Shown here piece after piece: positions 1-8,980 of a DNA stretch of 64,000 nucleotides; the first letter of the stretch is position 1, and every line of letters starts with the position of its first letter. The position numbers were made by a program, and so were the translations under genes. A model generated the notes under the pieces. The model searched no databases. It was not told the DNA's origin and saw only the letters and a list, made by a program, of their open reading frames with translations. This DNA is from Prolixibacter denitrificans. Its GTDB lineage: Bacteria; Bacteroidota; Bacteroidia; Bacteroidales; Prolixibacteraceae. The DNA lies in contig NZ_PYGC01000001.1 of assembly GCF_003014495.1 (NCBI RefSeq), positions 310,001 to 374,000 of the forward strand, written 5' to 3'.

Positions 1-752
1 GTCCGAATGAGATAATAACTCGCATCCGGTGCTGTTCCAATCAATGTGCCGGGCGAATTCGCCGCCATAAGCGAAAGAACATTCATGCCATGCTGATATT
101 CCTGGAAAACATCGGATTGGGGATTGACAAAATCACGAGTTCCCAACATTCGGTTTTGTTGAAAAAGTGAGTCGAATACCGCTAGCTGATTTGCCGCACG
201 GAAACCGGCATCAAGAATTGCGATCAGCATACCTTGCCCTTTAAAACCATTCTCGTGAAGAATTTTCCCGTTCAACTGTGCTACCTGCTCGCTGGAATAA
301 CCATAGCTGTCGTCAGGTTCACCTTGTGCACTTTTTGTCGAAGGTGCTTTAATTTCATCCCACTTACTTTCAGCATTTTTCAATACATTCTCCGGTCTGG
401 TTAGTTTTATCGAACGAACAAAATTCCAGTCCGAAACTCCGGCAGTGTCTTCGGGAGACACAACAGCAACTGTTGCAAAATTGAACCAGCGGGAGGTGTA
501 CAAAACTTTAAATCCGTGCTTCTTCAAACTATCGAGATACACAGCGGAGACAGGCAGATCGTATTCATCAATCGGGATATGGTACCGGATGCGACGCGAG
601 AGTGCCCGTTCTGACAAAAAGCTCTCCGGATGCGACAAATCATAAGCTGAGCCAACTTTATCGGTAAATTCGATGCGATACCTTGCACCGGTACTTTGCG
701 CATGAACCAACAAAGGGAGGTACAATAATATGATTAGCCAGGCTAGTTTCAT
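1..752 (-). CDS. S8 (subtilisin-like) serine peptidase, C-terminus beyond window edge
   Basis: The reverse strand encodes about 250 residues from an ATG at 752 and runs off the left edge in frame. A signal peptide (residues 1-18, ending at Ala-Gln) is followed by a region resembling an inhibitor-type propeptide. The peptidase domain then starts: the catalytic Asp is in AILDAGF (D181) and the catalytic His in HGMNVLSLMA (H221). The Ser motif would lie outside the window. The protein is probably an exported protease of the Bacteroidota subtilase type; whether it carries a T9SS sorting tail cannot be seen. No promoter motif was found upstream. Confidence 0.85.
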   Translation of the reverse strand, partial: MKLAWLIILLYLPLLVHAQSTGARYRIEFTDKVGSAYDLSHPESFLSERALSRRIRYHIPIDEYDLPVSAVYLDSLKKHGFKVLYTSRWFNFATVAVVSPEDTAGVSDWNFVRSIKLTRPENVLKNAESKWDEIKAPSTKSAQGEPDDSYGYSSEQVAQLNGKILHENGFKGQGMLIAILDAGFRAANQLAVFDSLFQQNRMLGTRDFVNPQSDVFQEYQHGMNVLSLMAANSPGTLIGTAPDASYYLIR

Positions 753-870
753 TCGGGAGCTTTTCAGTAAAATTAATTTTTCCGGACAATGAAACAGAAT
801 TTTCGTCCATTCTTCTTTGCTTGTCGTTAAAACATCCCCGCTAAATAGACTCTACCAACCTCCAATTTTA

Positions 871-878
871 TATTTTTG
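871..878 (+). promoter_or_regulatory. TAnnTTTG -7 element before DUF3810 gene
   Basis: TATTTTTG fits the Bacteroidota -7 consensus TAnnTTTG. It covers a possible TTG start codon at 876, so transcription would begin downstream of that codon. This favours the ATG at 894 as the true start. No clear -33 TTTG is visible. Confidence 0.45.
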
Positions 879-893
879 AGGAAAAGTGTTGTG

Positions 894-1964
894 ATGAGTT
901 ACTGGCGAAAAGTGCGTGGATTTCTGTTTCCAACCCGTTATTTAGTATTCTGGGTGGCAGCTGTCGTTTTCCTGATAACGCGGTTGGCAATTCGCTTTCC
1001 GCAACTGACTGATAATTGGTATTCCCACGGACTCTATCCGGTTATTGCCACCATCCTTTCGTTCTTCAGTCGTTTTGTACCTTTTTCGCTTTGGGACATC
1101 TTCTGGACAGCATTTGTGCTCGCAGCCATTGTTGTTATCCTTTTACTGATATTCCGGAAAATCAGGTTCACTCCAACATTGCTGAAAACCTTGCAGTTTC
1201 TGGCCATTCTTTACAGCTACTTCTACCTCGTTTGGGGATTCAATTATTTTCGCCCTTCTATCGACAACCGTCTTCATTTTCCTACCGGGAAATTGCCGGA
1301 TAGTCTCTTCATCGAAACACTCGATACTTTGATTGCCCAAACGAACGCATCATGGATGGAGATGGACAGTCTGAAGAAAGCTGACATCAATAGTGCCGTT
1401 GAAGCTTCGTACAAGGCCAACGCTGACTTTTTACAAATTACTTATCCCAACGGTTACCGTCGGCCGAAAACGATGCTTTATTCAGGGTTATTTGCCAAAT
1501 CAGGAGTAAGTGGTTATTTCGGGCCGTTTTTCAACGAAGTTCACATCAACGGGAAATTGTTGCCCACCGAATATCCGTTTGTGCTGGCGCACGAAAAAGC
1601 ACATCAGTTTGGAATGGCACGGGAATCGGAAGCCAACTTCTGCGCTTATGTGGTTTGCAGCACGTCCTCAAATCCATATTTGCGGTACTCAGCCAATTTT
1701 AATTTGATACAATATTTTCTCGTGGATGCGCTTCCGCTGAAAAACTATCGCGATTACGTGAAGAAACTAAGGCCCGAAGTGATTGCTGACATACGAGCTG
1801 AACAAAAATACTGGCGATCGTTGCGAAATGAAAAGCTGGACCGGATACAAACGGCCGCCAACGACGCCTACCTGAAAAGCAATAACATTAAGCAGGGAAC
1901 TTTAAACTACAACCAGGTAGTTGAGCTGGTTCTCCGCTGGTATGAGCAAAAGGAGAAACATTAA
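894..1964 (+). CDS. DUF3810 family membrane protein with HExxH motif
   Basis: This is a protein of about 356 residues. Three hydrophobic segments lie in the first 125 residues (first after the start, a second around FFSRFVPFSLW, a third around LQFLAILYSYFY). A soluble domain follows with LAHEKAHQFGMARESEANF, which contains a zinc-metalloprotease-like HExxH (HEKAH) and a downstream Glu in ESEAN that could be the third ligand. This arrangement matches DUF3810, a Bacteroidota family of unproven function. An in-frame TTG at 876 would add six residues, but it overlaps the likely -7 promoter element. The gene is convergent with the next one and shares 4 bases at the stop codons. Peptidase activity is inferred only from the motif. 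Confidence 0.85.
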   Translation: MSYWRKVRGFLFPTRYLVFWVAAVVFLITRLAIRFPQLTDNWYSHGLYPVIATILSFFSRFVPFSLWDIFWTAFVLAAIVVILLLIFRKIRFTPTLLKTLQFLAILYSYFYLVWGFNYFRPSIDNRLHFPTGKLPDSLFIETLDTLIAQTNASWMEMDSLKKADINSAVEASYKANADFLQITYPNGYRRPKTMLYSGLFAKSGVSGYFGPFFNEVHINGKLLPTEYPFVLAHEKAHQFGMARESEANFCAYVVCSTSSNPYLRYSANFNLIQYFLVDALPLKNYRDYVKKLRPEVIADIRAEQKYWRSLRNEKLDRIQTAANDAYLKSNNIKQGTLNYNQVVELVLRWYEQKEKH

Positions 1965-2758
1965 CGTCGGGGCGCCATATATCCGGACGGGTCATTGCGA
2001 TACTTCTCCGGGTCTTTCAGCACTTCCCGGTTTTTCTCCATCTCGTAGAATTCTTTCTGCTGAGCTTTGTTCAGTACATCGGAATTCAGCAAAACACCCT
2101 TATCGTATTTCAGGGTATATTTTAAAGTTCCGTCCTGGTTGTAAAATTTCCAGTCGCCATTGCGCAGATTATTAACGTAATTTCCTTCAATCTCGGGGTC
2201 GCCGTTCTCGAAGTATGCAACCGTCAATCCATCTCTTTTCCCGTTGACGTAAACCATCTCGAACTTAAGCTTGCCATCGGGATAATATTCGCGCACAACT
2301 CCGTTCATTTTGCCTGCTTCCCACTCACTGGTCCGGGCCGGCTTTCCACTCTTAAACCAGATGGTATCGGTTCCCATATGCAATCCATTGAGGTAATGCT
2401 CGCAGGAAACAATGCGGTCGCCATCGAAGTAGGACCAGGTACCCGATTTTTTCTTTCCCAGGAAAACCCCTTTTGCTGTTCTTTTACCATCTTTATTATA
2501 AATCTCGGCAATGATGCTGTCCGAACCAGGCACATAGTGCATTCGGGCCTGCAACTGACCGTTGGGATAATATCGTTTCATTTCGCCAACCGGCTCACCA
2601 TCGACAAATGTTCCTTCGTACTGAATATTACCATTGGGATAGTGGCCAATCCAATGACCTTGCTTTAAACCGTTGGAATCAGTTTGATTCACCGGCTCCT
2701 GCGCAAATCCGAAGCTCATAAAACCGATGAGCATAGTAAACACAATGAATAGTCTCAC
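1961..2758 (-). CDS. Exported MORN-repeat (YwqK-like) protein
   Basis: The 265-residue protein has a clear signal peptide (MRLFIVFTMLIGFMSFGFAQ). The rest is a tandem array of MORN-variant units of about 22 residues, each with a core such as HYPNGNIQYEG, YYPNGQLQAR, YYPDGKLKFEM and FENGDPEIEG. Annotation pipelines call such proteins toxin-antitoxin YwqK-family antitoxins, but nothing nearby resembles a toxin. A periplasmic or surface scaffolding role is more plausible. The C-terminus is charged and ends in RR. Its stop overlaps the stop of the convergent DUF3810 gene. Confidence 0.8.
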   Translation of the reverse strand: MRLFIVFTMLIGFMSFGFAQEPVNQTDSNGLKQGHWIGHYPNGNIQYEGTFVDGEPVGEMKRYYPNGQLQARMHYVPGSDSIIAEIYNKDGKRTAKGVFLGKKKSGTWSYFDGDRIVSCEHYLNGLHMGTDTIWFKSGKPARTSEWEAGKMNGVVREYYPDGKLKFEMVYVNGKRDGLTVAYFENGDPEIEGNYVNNLRNGDWKFYNQDGTLKYTLKYDKGVLLNSDVLNKAQQKEFYEMEKNREVLKDPEKYRNDPSGYMAPRR

Positions 2759-2855
2759 ATGCGTTGTTTTTAATTACCCAAAATCTCTTTTCAACAAGAA
2801 AAGCAAACAGCCTTTGGCATTCCAGGTTAGGACAATTTCCCGACTAATATAAAAT

Positions 2856-2891
2856 AAAAAGACCGTCTTCTGAACAGAAAACGGTCTTTTT
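2856..2891 (-). terminator. Intrinsic terminator of the nqr operon
   Basis: An 11-bp perfect stem (AAAAAGACCGT at 2856-2866 with ACGGTCTTTTT at 2881-2891) lies just downstream of the nqrF stop. Read on the minus strand, the stem ends in a run of T. Confidence 0.85.
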
Positions 2892-2909
2892 GAATTATCC
2901 TTGGGTTTA

Positions 2910-4193
2910 TTAACCTCCAAAGTCGTCGAACAGTACGTTCTCATCCGGAACGCCCAATTCGTATAGCATTTTGGTTACCGCATCATTCATCATCGGCGGT
3001 CCGCAGAGATAGTAGTCAATCTCTTCGGGTTCCTCGTGCTTGCTCAGGTAATTGTCATAAATCACCTGGTGAATGAAACCTGTCGGGCCGTCCCAGTTAT
3101 CTTCAGGAAGCGGTTCCGACAAAGCCAGATGGAATTCGAAATTCGGGAAGTTCTTCTCGATGTCACGGAACTGATCGTAGTAGAAAACTTCTTTCCATGA
3201 ACGGGCACCGTACCAGAAAGTTACTTTCTTATTCGATTCTTTCACCGTGTGGAACAGGTGGAACAAGTGCGAACGCATCGGTGCCATTCCGGCTCCACCG
3301 CCGATGAACATCATTTCGTTATCGTTATCCTTCAGGAAGAATTCACCGTAAGGTCCTGAAATCGTTATCTTATCACCCGGCTTCAGCGAGTAGATGTAAG
3401 AGGAACAGATTCCCGGATTCACTTTCTGGAATCCACCGTTTACCCGGTCGAACGGAGGTGTTGCAATACGGATGTTCAGCATCACAATGTTCCCCTCTGC
3501 CGGGTGGTTGGCCATTGAGTAAGCACGGTAAGTCGGTTCCGGATTTTTCATCTTCAGATCGAACAAACCGAATTTCTCCCAATCACCACGGAATTTTTCG
3601 TCGATGTCGAAATCTTTGAAGTCCACTTCAGTTTTCGGTACATCAATCTGGATATAACCACCTGATTTGAAGTCGAGGTTTTCGCCTTCGGGCAGTTTTA
3701 CCACAAATTCCTTAATGAAGGTAGCCACGTTCTTGTTCGAAACAACTGTACACTCCCACTTCTTGATACCCATCACCTCCTGAGGGACGCGCATTTCGAT
3801 ATCCTCTTTCACTTTCACCTGACATGAAAGACGCCAGTTGTTCTGCTGCTCTTTCCGGGTGAAGAATCCGGTTTCAGTCGGAAGAATACTTCCGGCTCCC
3901 GAATCGACCTGGCAACGGCACATACCACAGGTACCACCACCACCGCACGCTGACGGCAGAAAGATTTTATTATTTCCTAGTGTTGAAAGTAACGTAGAAC
4001 CGGGCTCCGTTTCAATCGTTTTTTCACCATCGTTGATGTTTACAACGACTGACCCCGATGGGGTTAACTTCTTTTTCGCATACAGCAAAATACCAACCAG
4101 CAGCAGGATGACCAGAAGGAATACCACTACGCTGGTGACGATAACTGCTGTTTGTGTTGCCAGAATTATCATGATTTCAATTGATTTTATCAT
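2910..4193 (-). CDS. nqrF: Na+-translocating NADH:quinone reductase subunit F
   Basis: NqrF is the NADH-oxidising entry subunit of the Na+-pumping respiratory complex. An N-terminal membrane anchor is followed by a ferredoxin-type [2Fe-2S] domain with Cys83, Cys89, Cys92 and Cys124. A ferredoxin-reductase module follows with the FAD motif RAYSMAN and the NAD-binding GGGAGMAPMRSHL. The length of 427 residues is normal. An ATG at 4172 (M-IILATQ) is an equally good start and gives an N-terminus closer to other NqrF proteins. It is the last gene of the nqrABCDEF operon, 23 bases after nqrE, and is followed by a terminator. Confidence 0.97.
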   Translation of the reverse strand: MIKSIEIMIILATQTAVIVTSVVVFLLVILLLVGILLYAKKKLTPSGSVVVNINDGEKTIETEPGSTLLSTLGNNKIFLPSACGGGGTCGMCRCQVDSGAGSILPTETGFFTRKEQQNNWRLSCQVKVKEDIEMRVPQEVMGIKKWECTVVSNKNVATFIKEFVVKLPEGENLDFKSGGYIQIDVPKTEVDFKDFDIDEKFRGDWEKFGLFDLKMKNPEPTYRAYSMANHPAEGNIVMLNIRIATPPFDRVNGGFQKVNPGICSSYIYSLKPGDKITISGPYGEFFLKDNDNEMMFIGGGAGMAPMRSHLFHLFHTVKESNKKVTFWYGARSWKEVFYYDQFRDIEKNFPNFEFHLALSEPLPEDNWDGPTGFIHQVIYDNYLSKHEEPEEIDYYLCGPPMMNDAVTKMLYELGVPDENVLFDDFGG

Positions 4194-4216
4194 TTAACTC
4201 TTAACCCTTTCGGAGA

Positions 4217-4834
4217 TTAAAACTTAATTCCCATAAAGCCCATAAATGCAATCCCCATCAGACCAGTAATGATGAATGTAATACCCAGTCCACGAAGCGG
4301 AGCCGGTACATTCGAGTACTGAATCTTTTCACGGATGGCCGCAATAGCTACAATCGCCAGGAACCAGCCAACGCCGGAGCCTAAACCATAAGCTGTTGCT
4401 TCGCCGATGTCCACAAATTCACGCTGCTGCATGAACAATGAACCACCGAGGATTGCACAGTTTACTGCAATCAGGGGAAGAAAAATCCCCAGGTTGGTAT
4501 ACAGAGCCGGTGCATATTTTTCAACGACCATCTCCACCAACTGTACCATCGATGCGATAACAGCGATGAACATGATGAAGCTAAGGAAGTCCAAATCAAC
4601 GTTGGCAAAGTCTTTACTCAACCAGGTTAACGCACCTTCTTTCAATACATAGTTCTCAAGCAGGTAATCCACCGGTACGGTGATTCCCAATACAAATATG
4701 ACTGCAAGCCCGAGTCCGGTAGCCGTTTTAACCGATTTTGATACCGCCAGGTAGGAACACATTCCCAGGAAGTAGGCGAATACCATGTTGTCGACAAAGA
4801 TGGACTTGACAAACAGGTTAATATAATTTTCCAT
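4217..4834 (-). CDS. nqrE: Na+-translocating NADH:quinone reductase subunit E
   Basis: This is a 205-residue, strongly hydrophobic protein with about six membrane helices. NqrE pairs with NqrD in the membrane as an inverted-topology partner; the family carries conserved Cys residues that coordinate an intramembrane iron-sulfur centre. Cys here include CSYLAVS near residue 26 and VNCAILGG near residue 124, which suit that role. It lies between nqrD (28 bases upstream) and nqrF (23 bases downstream), all on the minus strand. Confidence 0.97.
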   Translation of the reverse strand: MENYINLFVKSIFVDNMVFAYFLGMCSYLAVSKSVKTATGLGLAVIFVLGITVPVDYLLENYVLKEGALTWLSKDFANVDLDFLSFIMFIAVIASMVQLVEMVVEKYAPALYTNLGIFLPLIAVNCAILGGSLFMQQREFVDIGEATAYGLGSGVGWFLAIVAIAAIREKIQYSNVPAPLRGLGITFIITGLMGIAFMGFMGIKF

Positions 4835-4862
4835 ATCGCTTGTTCGTTTTTTCTGTTTCCGA

Positions 4863-5513
4863 TTAGTCCTCTATCAATTCACGGTTTTTGGCACGCTGTA
4901 CCCAGATGATGACACCTACAGTAACCAATGCCATCGGAGGCAGAATCATCATACCGTTATTGGAATACCATCCTCCGTTATCGATGTACCAGCTGGCCGG
5001 AATCACATGGTATCCCCAGAGAGTTCCCGATCCCAGAAGCTCACGGAAGAATGCAACAATCACCAGGATGAGGCCGTAACCTGCACCGTTACCGATTCCA
5101 TCGAGAAATGCCGGAATCGGTTTATTACCCAATGCAAACGCCTCCAGACGTCCCATAATGATACAGTTGGTAATAATCAGACCAACGAATACCGACAACT
5201 GCTTACTTACATCGTAAACATATGCCTTTAGAATCTGGTCGACCAGAATCACCAATGCAGCAATAACAACCAACTGAACGATAATACGGATTCGATTGGG
5301 AATGGTGTTACGAAGCATTGATATAATTAAATTGGAAAATGCCGTAACCACGATTACAGCCAGCGACATTACCACAGCCGGTTTCAACTGAGCGGTTACT
5401 GCCAGTGCCGAGCAAATACCTAATACCTGAACGGTAATCGGGTTTTTGCTGTTCAGCGGGTCGGTCAGCAATCTCAGGTTCTTTTTTGAGAATAAAGGTT
5501 CCTTGTCGCTCAT
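4863..5513 (-). CDS. nqrD: Na+-translocating NADH:quinone reductase subunit D
   Basis: The 216-residue integral membrane subunit is homologous to NqrE and RnfA/E. Cys residues in [10 protein letters not shown] and TNCIIMGR match the positions expected for the NqrD half of the intramembrane iron-sulfur site. Its start follows the nqrC stop by one base, which suggests translational coupling. The order nqrC-nqrD-nqrE is the canonical one. Confidence 0.97.
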   Translation of the reverse strand: MSDKEPLFSKKNLRLLTDPLNSKNPITVQVLGICSALAVTAQLKPAVVMSLAVIVVTAFSNLIISMLRNTIPNRIRIIVQLVVIAALVILVDQILKAYVYDVSKQLSVFVGLIITNCIIMGRLEAFALGNKPIPAFLDGIGNGAGYGLILVIVAFFRELLGSGTLWGYHVIPASWYIDNGGWYSNNGMMILPPMALVTVGVIIWVQRAKNRELIED

Positions 5514-5514
5514 T

Positions 5515-6219
5515 TTATCTTATTTTTTTAAAGAATTCAGTGTATTTGCTCAAATCAACCTGAAGCATCTTCTGCAATCCTTTACTGGTAATGGTACCAC
5601 CCGAAATGGCATCCACACTGTGTTTCGGATTAGCTTTACCTTTCTCACTTGATTTGGCCACAAAAATGGAAACAAATTTTCCTTCAGAATTGAAAATCGA
5701 TTTGCCGGCGAATTGCTTTTGAAATCCTTCGGTGGCAATTTGTGCTCCCAATCCGGGTGTCTCTCCTTCGTCGTCGAAGGTCGCTCCGAAAATGGTGCTT
5801 CCATCGCTGTCAAAAGCAAGATATCCCCAGATAGGTCCCCACAAACCGGTTCCCCTTACGGGAATGATGTATTTCTTACCCTGATCGCCCAAATCGGCAA
5901 CATACACAGGTAATTTCTGTTCGTCAGCCGGCTTGGCGTGTTCCTCTTTCAGGTTAACGGTAAAGGCATCCCCTTTGATTTGGTCGCCTTTCGTGTTAAC
6001 AACGTACGAGTCGGTAATCGTCTTTTTGTAGACTTGCTCTGCCTTATCCGCGCTGACTTCGATATTTAACGACTTCAGTATGCTTTGTTGTTTCTCAATC
6101 TTCACATTCTCCTGCTGCGGTGCTTTCAGCTTCATGGCAGCAAACGACAGAACCGCCGCTACCAAAACAACCATTACCGAAGCATATATAAATGTGTAAG
6201 CGTTTCCGTTCTTATCCAT
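5515..6219 (-). CDS. nqrC: Na+-translocating NADH:quinone reductase subunit C
   Basis: The 234-residue protein has one N-terminal membrane helix (about residues 8-28) and a periplasmic FMN-binding domain. The covalent FMN site is near the C-terminus, [10 protein letters not shown], with Thr209 as the expected FMN acceptor. The family motif is usually written S/T-G-A-T/S; here the Ala is Gly (SGGT). Flavinylation would be carried out by an ApbE enzyme, and an apbE gene is present at 46515 in this window. It lies 11 bases after nqrB. Confidence 0.97.
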   Translation of the reverse strand: MDKNGNAYTFIYASVMVVLVAAVLSFAAMKLKAPQQENVKIEKQQSILKSLNIEVSADKAEQVYKKTITDSYVVNTKGDQIKGDAFTVNLKEEHAKPADEQKLPVYVADLGDQGKKYIIPVRGTGLWGPIWGYLAFDSDGSTIFGATFDDEGETPGLGAQIATEGFQKQFAGKSIFNSEGKFVSIFVAKSSEKGKANPKHSVDAISGGTITSKGLQKMLQVDLSKYTEFFKKIR

Positions 6220-6230
6220 TTCTTAAATAT

Positions 6231-7385
6231 TTAGGCTTTAACAGTTGCGCGTTTCATTCTACGTTTAATGTTGCTCTCTACCACATAGTGGTCAATCAGC
6301 GGAGCAAATACGTTCATCAGCAGGATGGCCAGCATCACACCTTCAGGATAAGCCGGATTGATAACCCGAATCAGGATAGCCAGGAATCCGATGAGGAAAC
6401 CATAAATCCATTTTCCTTTTGGCGTTTGTGCAGCCGAAACCGGGTCAGTAGCCATAAAGACAACACCGAAGGCAAATCCACCCATGATGAAATGCTCCCA
6501 GAACGGAACGGCCATATAAGCATTCACAGCAAAAATATTCAGCAGAAGTCCCATAACGGTTCCACCCAATACAGCTGAAAGCATGATTTTCCAGCTTCCA
6601 ACTCCGGTCCAAAGCAAGATGGCTGCACCAATCAGAATGGCCAGCGTTGATGTTTCACCTATGGAGCCTGGAATAAATCCGAAGAACATATCAGAAACGG
6701 AATACGTGATGGGATGTCCCTGTGCTGCCTGCGCCATTGCGGTAGCACCTGAAAAACCATCGACCGCATGGTTGCCGGCTCCGATTCGCGTCCAGACTGA
6801 ATCGCCGGACATGAAAGACGGATATGCAAAGAAGAGAAACGCACGTGCCGTAAGTGCCGGGTTCAGTATGTTCATACCGGTTCCACCGAATACCTCTTTA
6901 CCGAAAATGACGGCAAAAGCGGTGGCTACTGCAATCATCCATAGAGGAGTATTAATTGGCATCACCAGCGGAATCAACATACCTGATACCAGGAATCCTT
7001 CGTTAATCTCGTGCCCGCGCATCTGCGCTGTAGCAAACTCAATTCCCAATCCGGTAACATACGAAACGACTACGATTGGTAAAACACGAATGAAACCATA
7101 AAAGAAAGTCTGCCAGAAATCAGCAGTTTCTCCCACAGCCAAATTGTGTTGATAACCTATGTTGTACATGCCGAAAAGCAAAGCGGGGATCAGGGAAACG
7201 ACAACAATCACCATCGTTCTCTTCAGGTCAACATAGTCACGGATGTGTGTTCCGTTCTTATTGGTATGATTCGGGACAAACAAGAATGTCTCGAATCCGC
7301 CAAAGACCGATTTGAACATGTGAAATTTACCACCCTTTTCAAAATGGGGCTTTGCTTTATCGAACAAATTTCTAATTGCTTTCAT
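6231..7385 (-). CDS. nqrB: Na+-translocating NADH:quinone reductase subunit B
   Basis: The 384-residue membrane subunit has about ten helices. The flavinylation motif is intact in DGFSGATAMAQ, with Thr215 as the acceptor of FMN through a phosphoester bond. NqrB also holds riboflavin and lies on the Na+ path in characterised complexes. It sits 39 bases downstream of nqrA in the same operon. Confidence 0.97.
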   Translation of the reverse strand: MKAIRNLFDKAKPHFEKGGKFHMFKSVFGGFETFLFVPNHTNKNGTHIRDYVDLKRTMVIVVVSLIPALLFGMYNIGYQHNLAVGETADFWQTFFYGFIRVLPIVVVSYVTGLGIEFATAQMRGHEINEGFLVSGMLIPLVMPINTPLWMIAVATAFAVIFGKEVFGGTGMNILNPALTARAFLFFAYPSFMSGDSVWTRIGAGNHAVDGFSGATAMAQAAQGHPITYSVSDMFFGFIPGSIGETSTLAILIGAAILLWTGVGSWKIMLSAVLGGTVMGLLLNIFAVNAYMAVPFWEHFIMGGFAFGVVFMATDPVSAAQTPKGKWIYGFLIGFLAILIRVINPAYPEGVMLAILLMNVFAPLIDHYVVESNIKRRMKRATVKA

Positions 7386-7424
7386 CGATATATTTGAATT
7401 ATTTTCAACTAAAAAGACAGTCCG

Positions 7425-8777
7425 TTAGCCTAACTCTTTGATCATGGAGTCAATGCCTTTTCTCAAGATGCTCTGTACCTGAATTTTTGAAGTACAAACA
7501 TACTCGCAAAGCGCCATATCTTCTTCCACAACATCATAGATACCCAATTTCTCCATCTTGTCGATATCATTGGCCAAAATGGCTTTCAACAAGTATACAG
7601 GAAGAATATCCATCGGTAATACTTTTTCGTATTCACCCGAAACAACAAAGGCACGTTCTTCACCGTGCATGTTGGTATCCAGACGATATTTCTTCTTCTT
7701 TGAACCGAGCCATGAGAAGAAGGTATGAGACGGACTAAACTTGTTAAATCCGGGGAGGGCCCATCCGAAAGCTTCGTAATAATCGCCTTCCGGGATAACC
7801 GAAACCATTGAATCGTAAAATCCTAAGAATCCATCCGATTCGATACGGTTACCAGTCAGTACGTTTCCACTAATAAAACGAACATGATCGTTGGTCAACC
7901 GGCCTTTGAACAAACCTGCCAGGTTAGCACCAACCCACGTACGGTAATAACGTGGTTCTTTCACCTCGGAGCCCGCAAAAGCAATAATTCGGGACGGGTC
8001 GTAAATGCCTTTTTCAAACAGTTTACCTATGGCAACAACATCCTGCGGCTGAATGGTCCATACGACTTCATTCTTTGCAAGCGGAGCGACGGTATGCAAT
8101 TGAATACCTACATTTCCCGCCGGATGGGGCCCTTGGAAACGATTGATTTCGACGCCTTTTGAATTGGCAAATACTTTGTTGGCACCTTCAGCAGGAAGAC
8201 CCAGATAGATTTTACCATCGGTCAGTTTGCTGAGGGCATCCAAACCTGTCTGCCAGGCGCTCTCTTCACCGCTAAGGATGTAATCATAATCGGGAGCCAG
8301 AGGGGCACTGTCGAAACACGAAATGAAGATATCCCTGGGATTTTCGTCCGGGCGCGCCACGACTCCGTAAGGTCGCATTTTAAACGCCGGCCACAAACCC
8401 GAGCGGAGCAATTCCTCGCGTACCTCATCACGGCTTAAATCAGCCGGATTAGCTTTCCGGAATTCCTCAGACTGGTTCTCACCATCTGCCTTCACAACCA
8501 CCTCTAAAATCTTGCGACGCTCACCCCTGTTTACGGCAACCACCTCGCCGCTCACCGGAGAAACATACTTTACTTCCGGCTGATACTTGTCAAAAAACAG
8601 CGGAGATCCGGCTTTTACCTTGTCTCCCTCTTTTGCTGCAAGTTTCGGGGTAAGCCCATGAAAGTCGGTAGGTTTAATGGCGAAAGTGTCGGGGCGATCC
8701 ATTTGGTCCAGGATTTTCTCTGCCCTACCCTTAAGCTGAATATCTAAACCTCTCTTGAGCTTTATAACGTTTGACAT
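7425..8777 (-). CDS. nqrA: Na+-translocating NADH:quinone reductase subunit A
   Basis: NqrA is the peripheral quinone-associated subunit and the first gene of the operon. The N-terminal sequence MSNVIKLKRGLDIQLKGRAE is typical of the family, as is the RnfC-like barrel-sandwich region that follows. The start at 8777 is chosen over an in-frame ATG at 8810 because the promoter -7 element sits at 8808-8815, which would place the upstream codon at or before the transcription start. The resulting 450 residues are normal for the family. Confidence 0.95.
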   Translation of the reverse strand: MSNVIKLKRGLDIQLKGRAEKILDQMDRPDTFAIKPTDFHGLTPKLAAKEGDKVKAGSPLFFDKYQPEVKYVSPVSGEVVAVNRGERRKILEVVVKADGENQSEEFRKANPADLSRDEVREELLRSGLWPAFKMRPYGVVARPDENPRDIFISCFDSAPLAPDYDYILSGEESAWQTGLDALSKLTDGKIYLGLPAEGANKVFANSKGVEINRFQGPHPAGNVGIQLHTVAPLAKNEVVWTIQPQDVVAIGKLFEKGIYDPSRIIAFAGSEVKEPRYYRTWVGANLAGLFKGRLTNDHVRFISGNVLTGNRIESDGFLGFYDSMVSVIPEGDYYEAFGWALPGFNKFSPSHTFFSWLGSKKKKYRLDTNMHGEERAFVVSGEYEKVLPMDILPVYLLKAILANDIDKMEKLGIYDVVEEDMALCEYVCTSKIQVQSILRKGIDSMIKELG

Positions 8778-8807
8778 TGTAGTGATTTGAATGATTAATT
8801 TGATGCA

Positions 8808-8838
8808 CAAAAGTAAATATTTAGGTACTTTTTCACAA
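8808..8838 (-). promoter_or_regulatory. Promoter of the nqr operon
   Basis: On the minus strand, TTG (8836-8838) and TACTTTTG (8808-8815) are separated by 20 bases. This matches the Bacteroidota housekeeping promoter with its -33 TTG and -7 TAnnTTTG. It would give a leader of roughly 25 bases before nqrA. Confidence 0.7.
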
Positions 8839-8980
8839 TCTTTGCTCTAATTTATAAGCACATTCTAAAATATTCATTCCCAACGCTATTCAATTTCTAA
8901 AAGTAAATCTTGCAAATGTCTGAATATATGTATGTTTTAAGACCTTGATAGTTTATTTAGTTTTTCGTTAATTTTATGCC

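Noticed and set aside
1961-2758. Toxin-antitoxin pair based on the YwqK label
   Set aside because: No toxin is adjacent and the protein is exported; the MORN repeats fit a structural role better.
6583-7101. Plus-strand frame of 172 aa inside nqrB
   Set aside because: Antisense to the conserved membrane subunit, no recognisable family and no ribosome-binding context.
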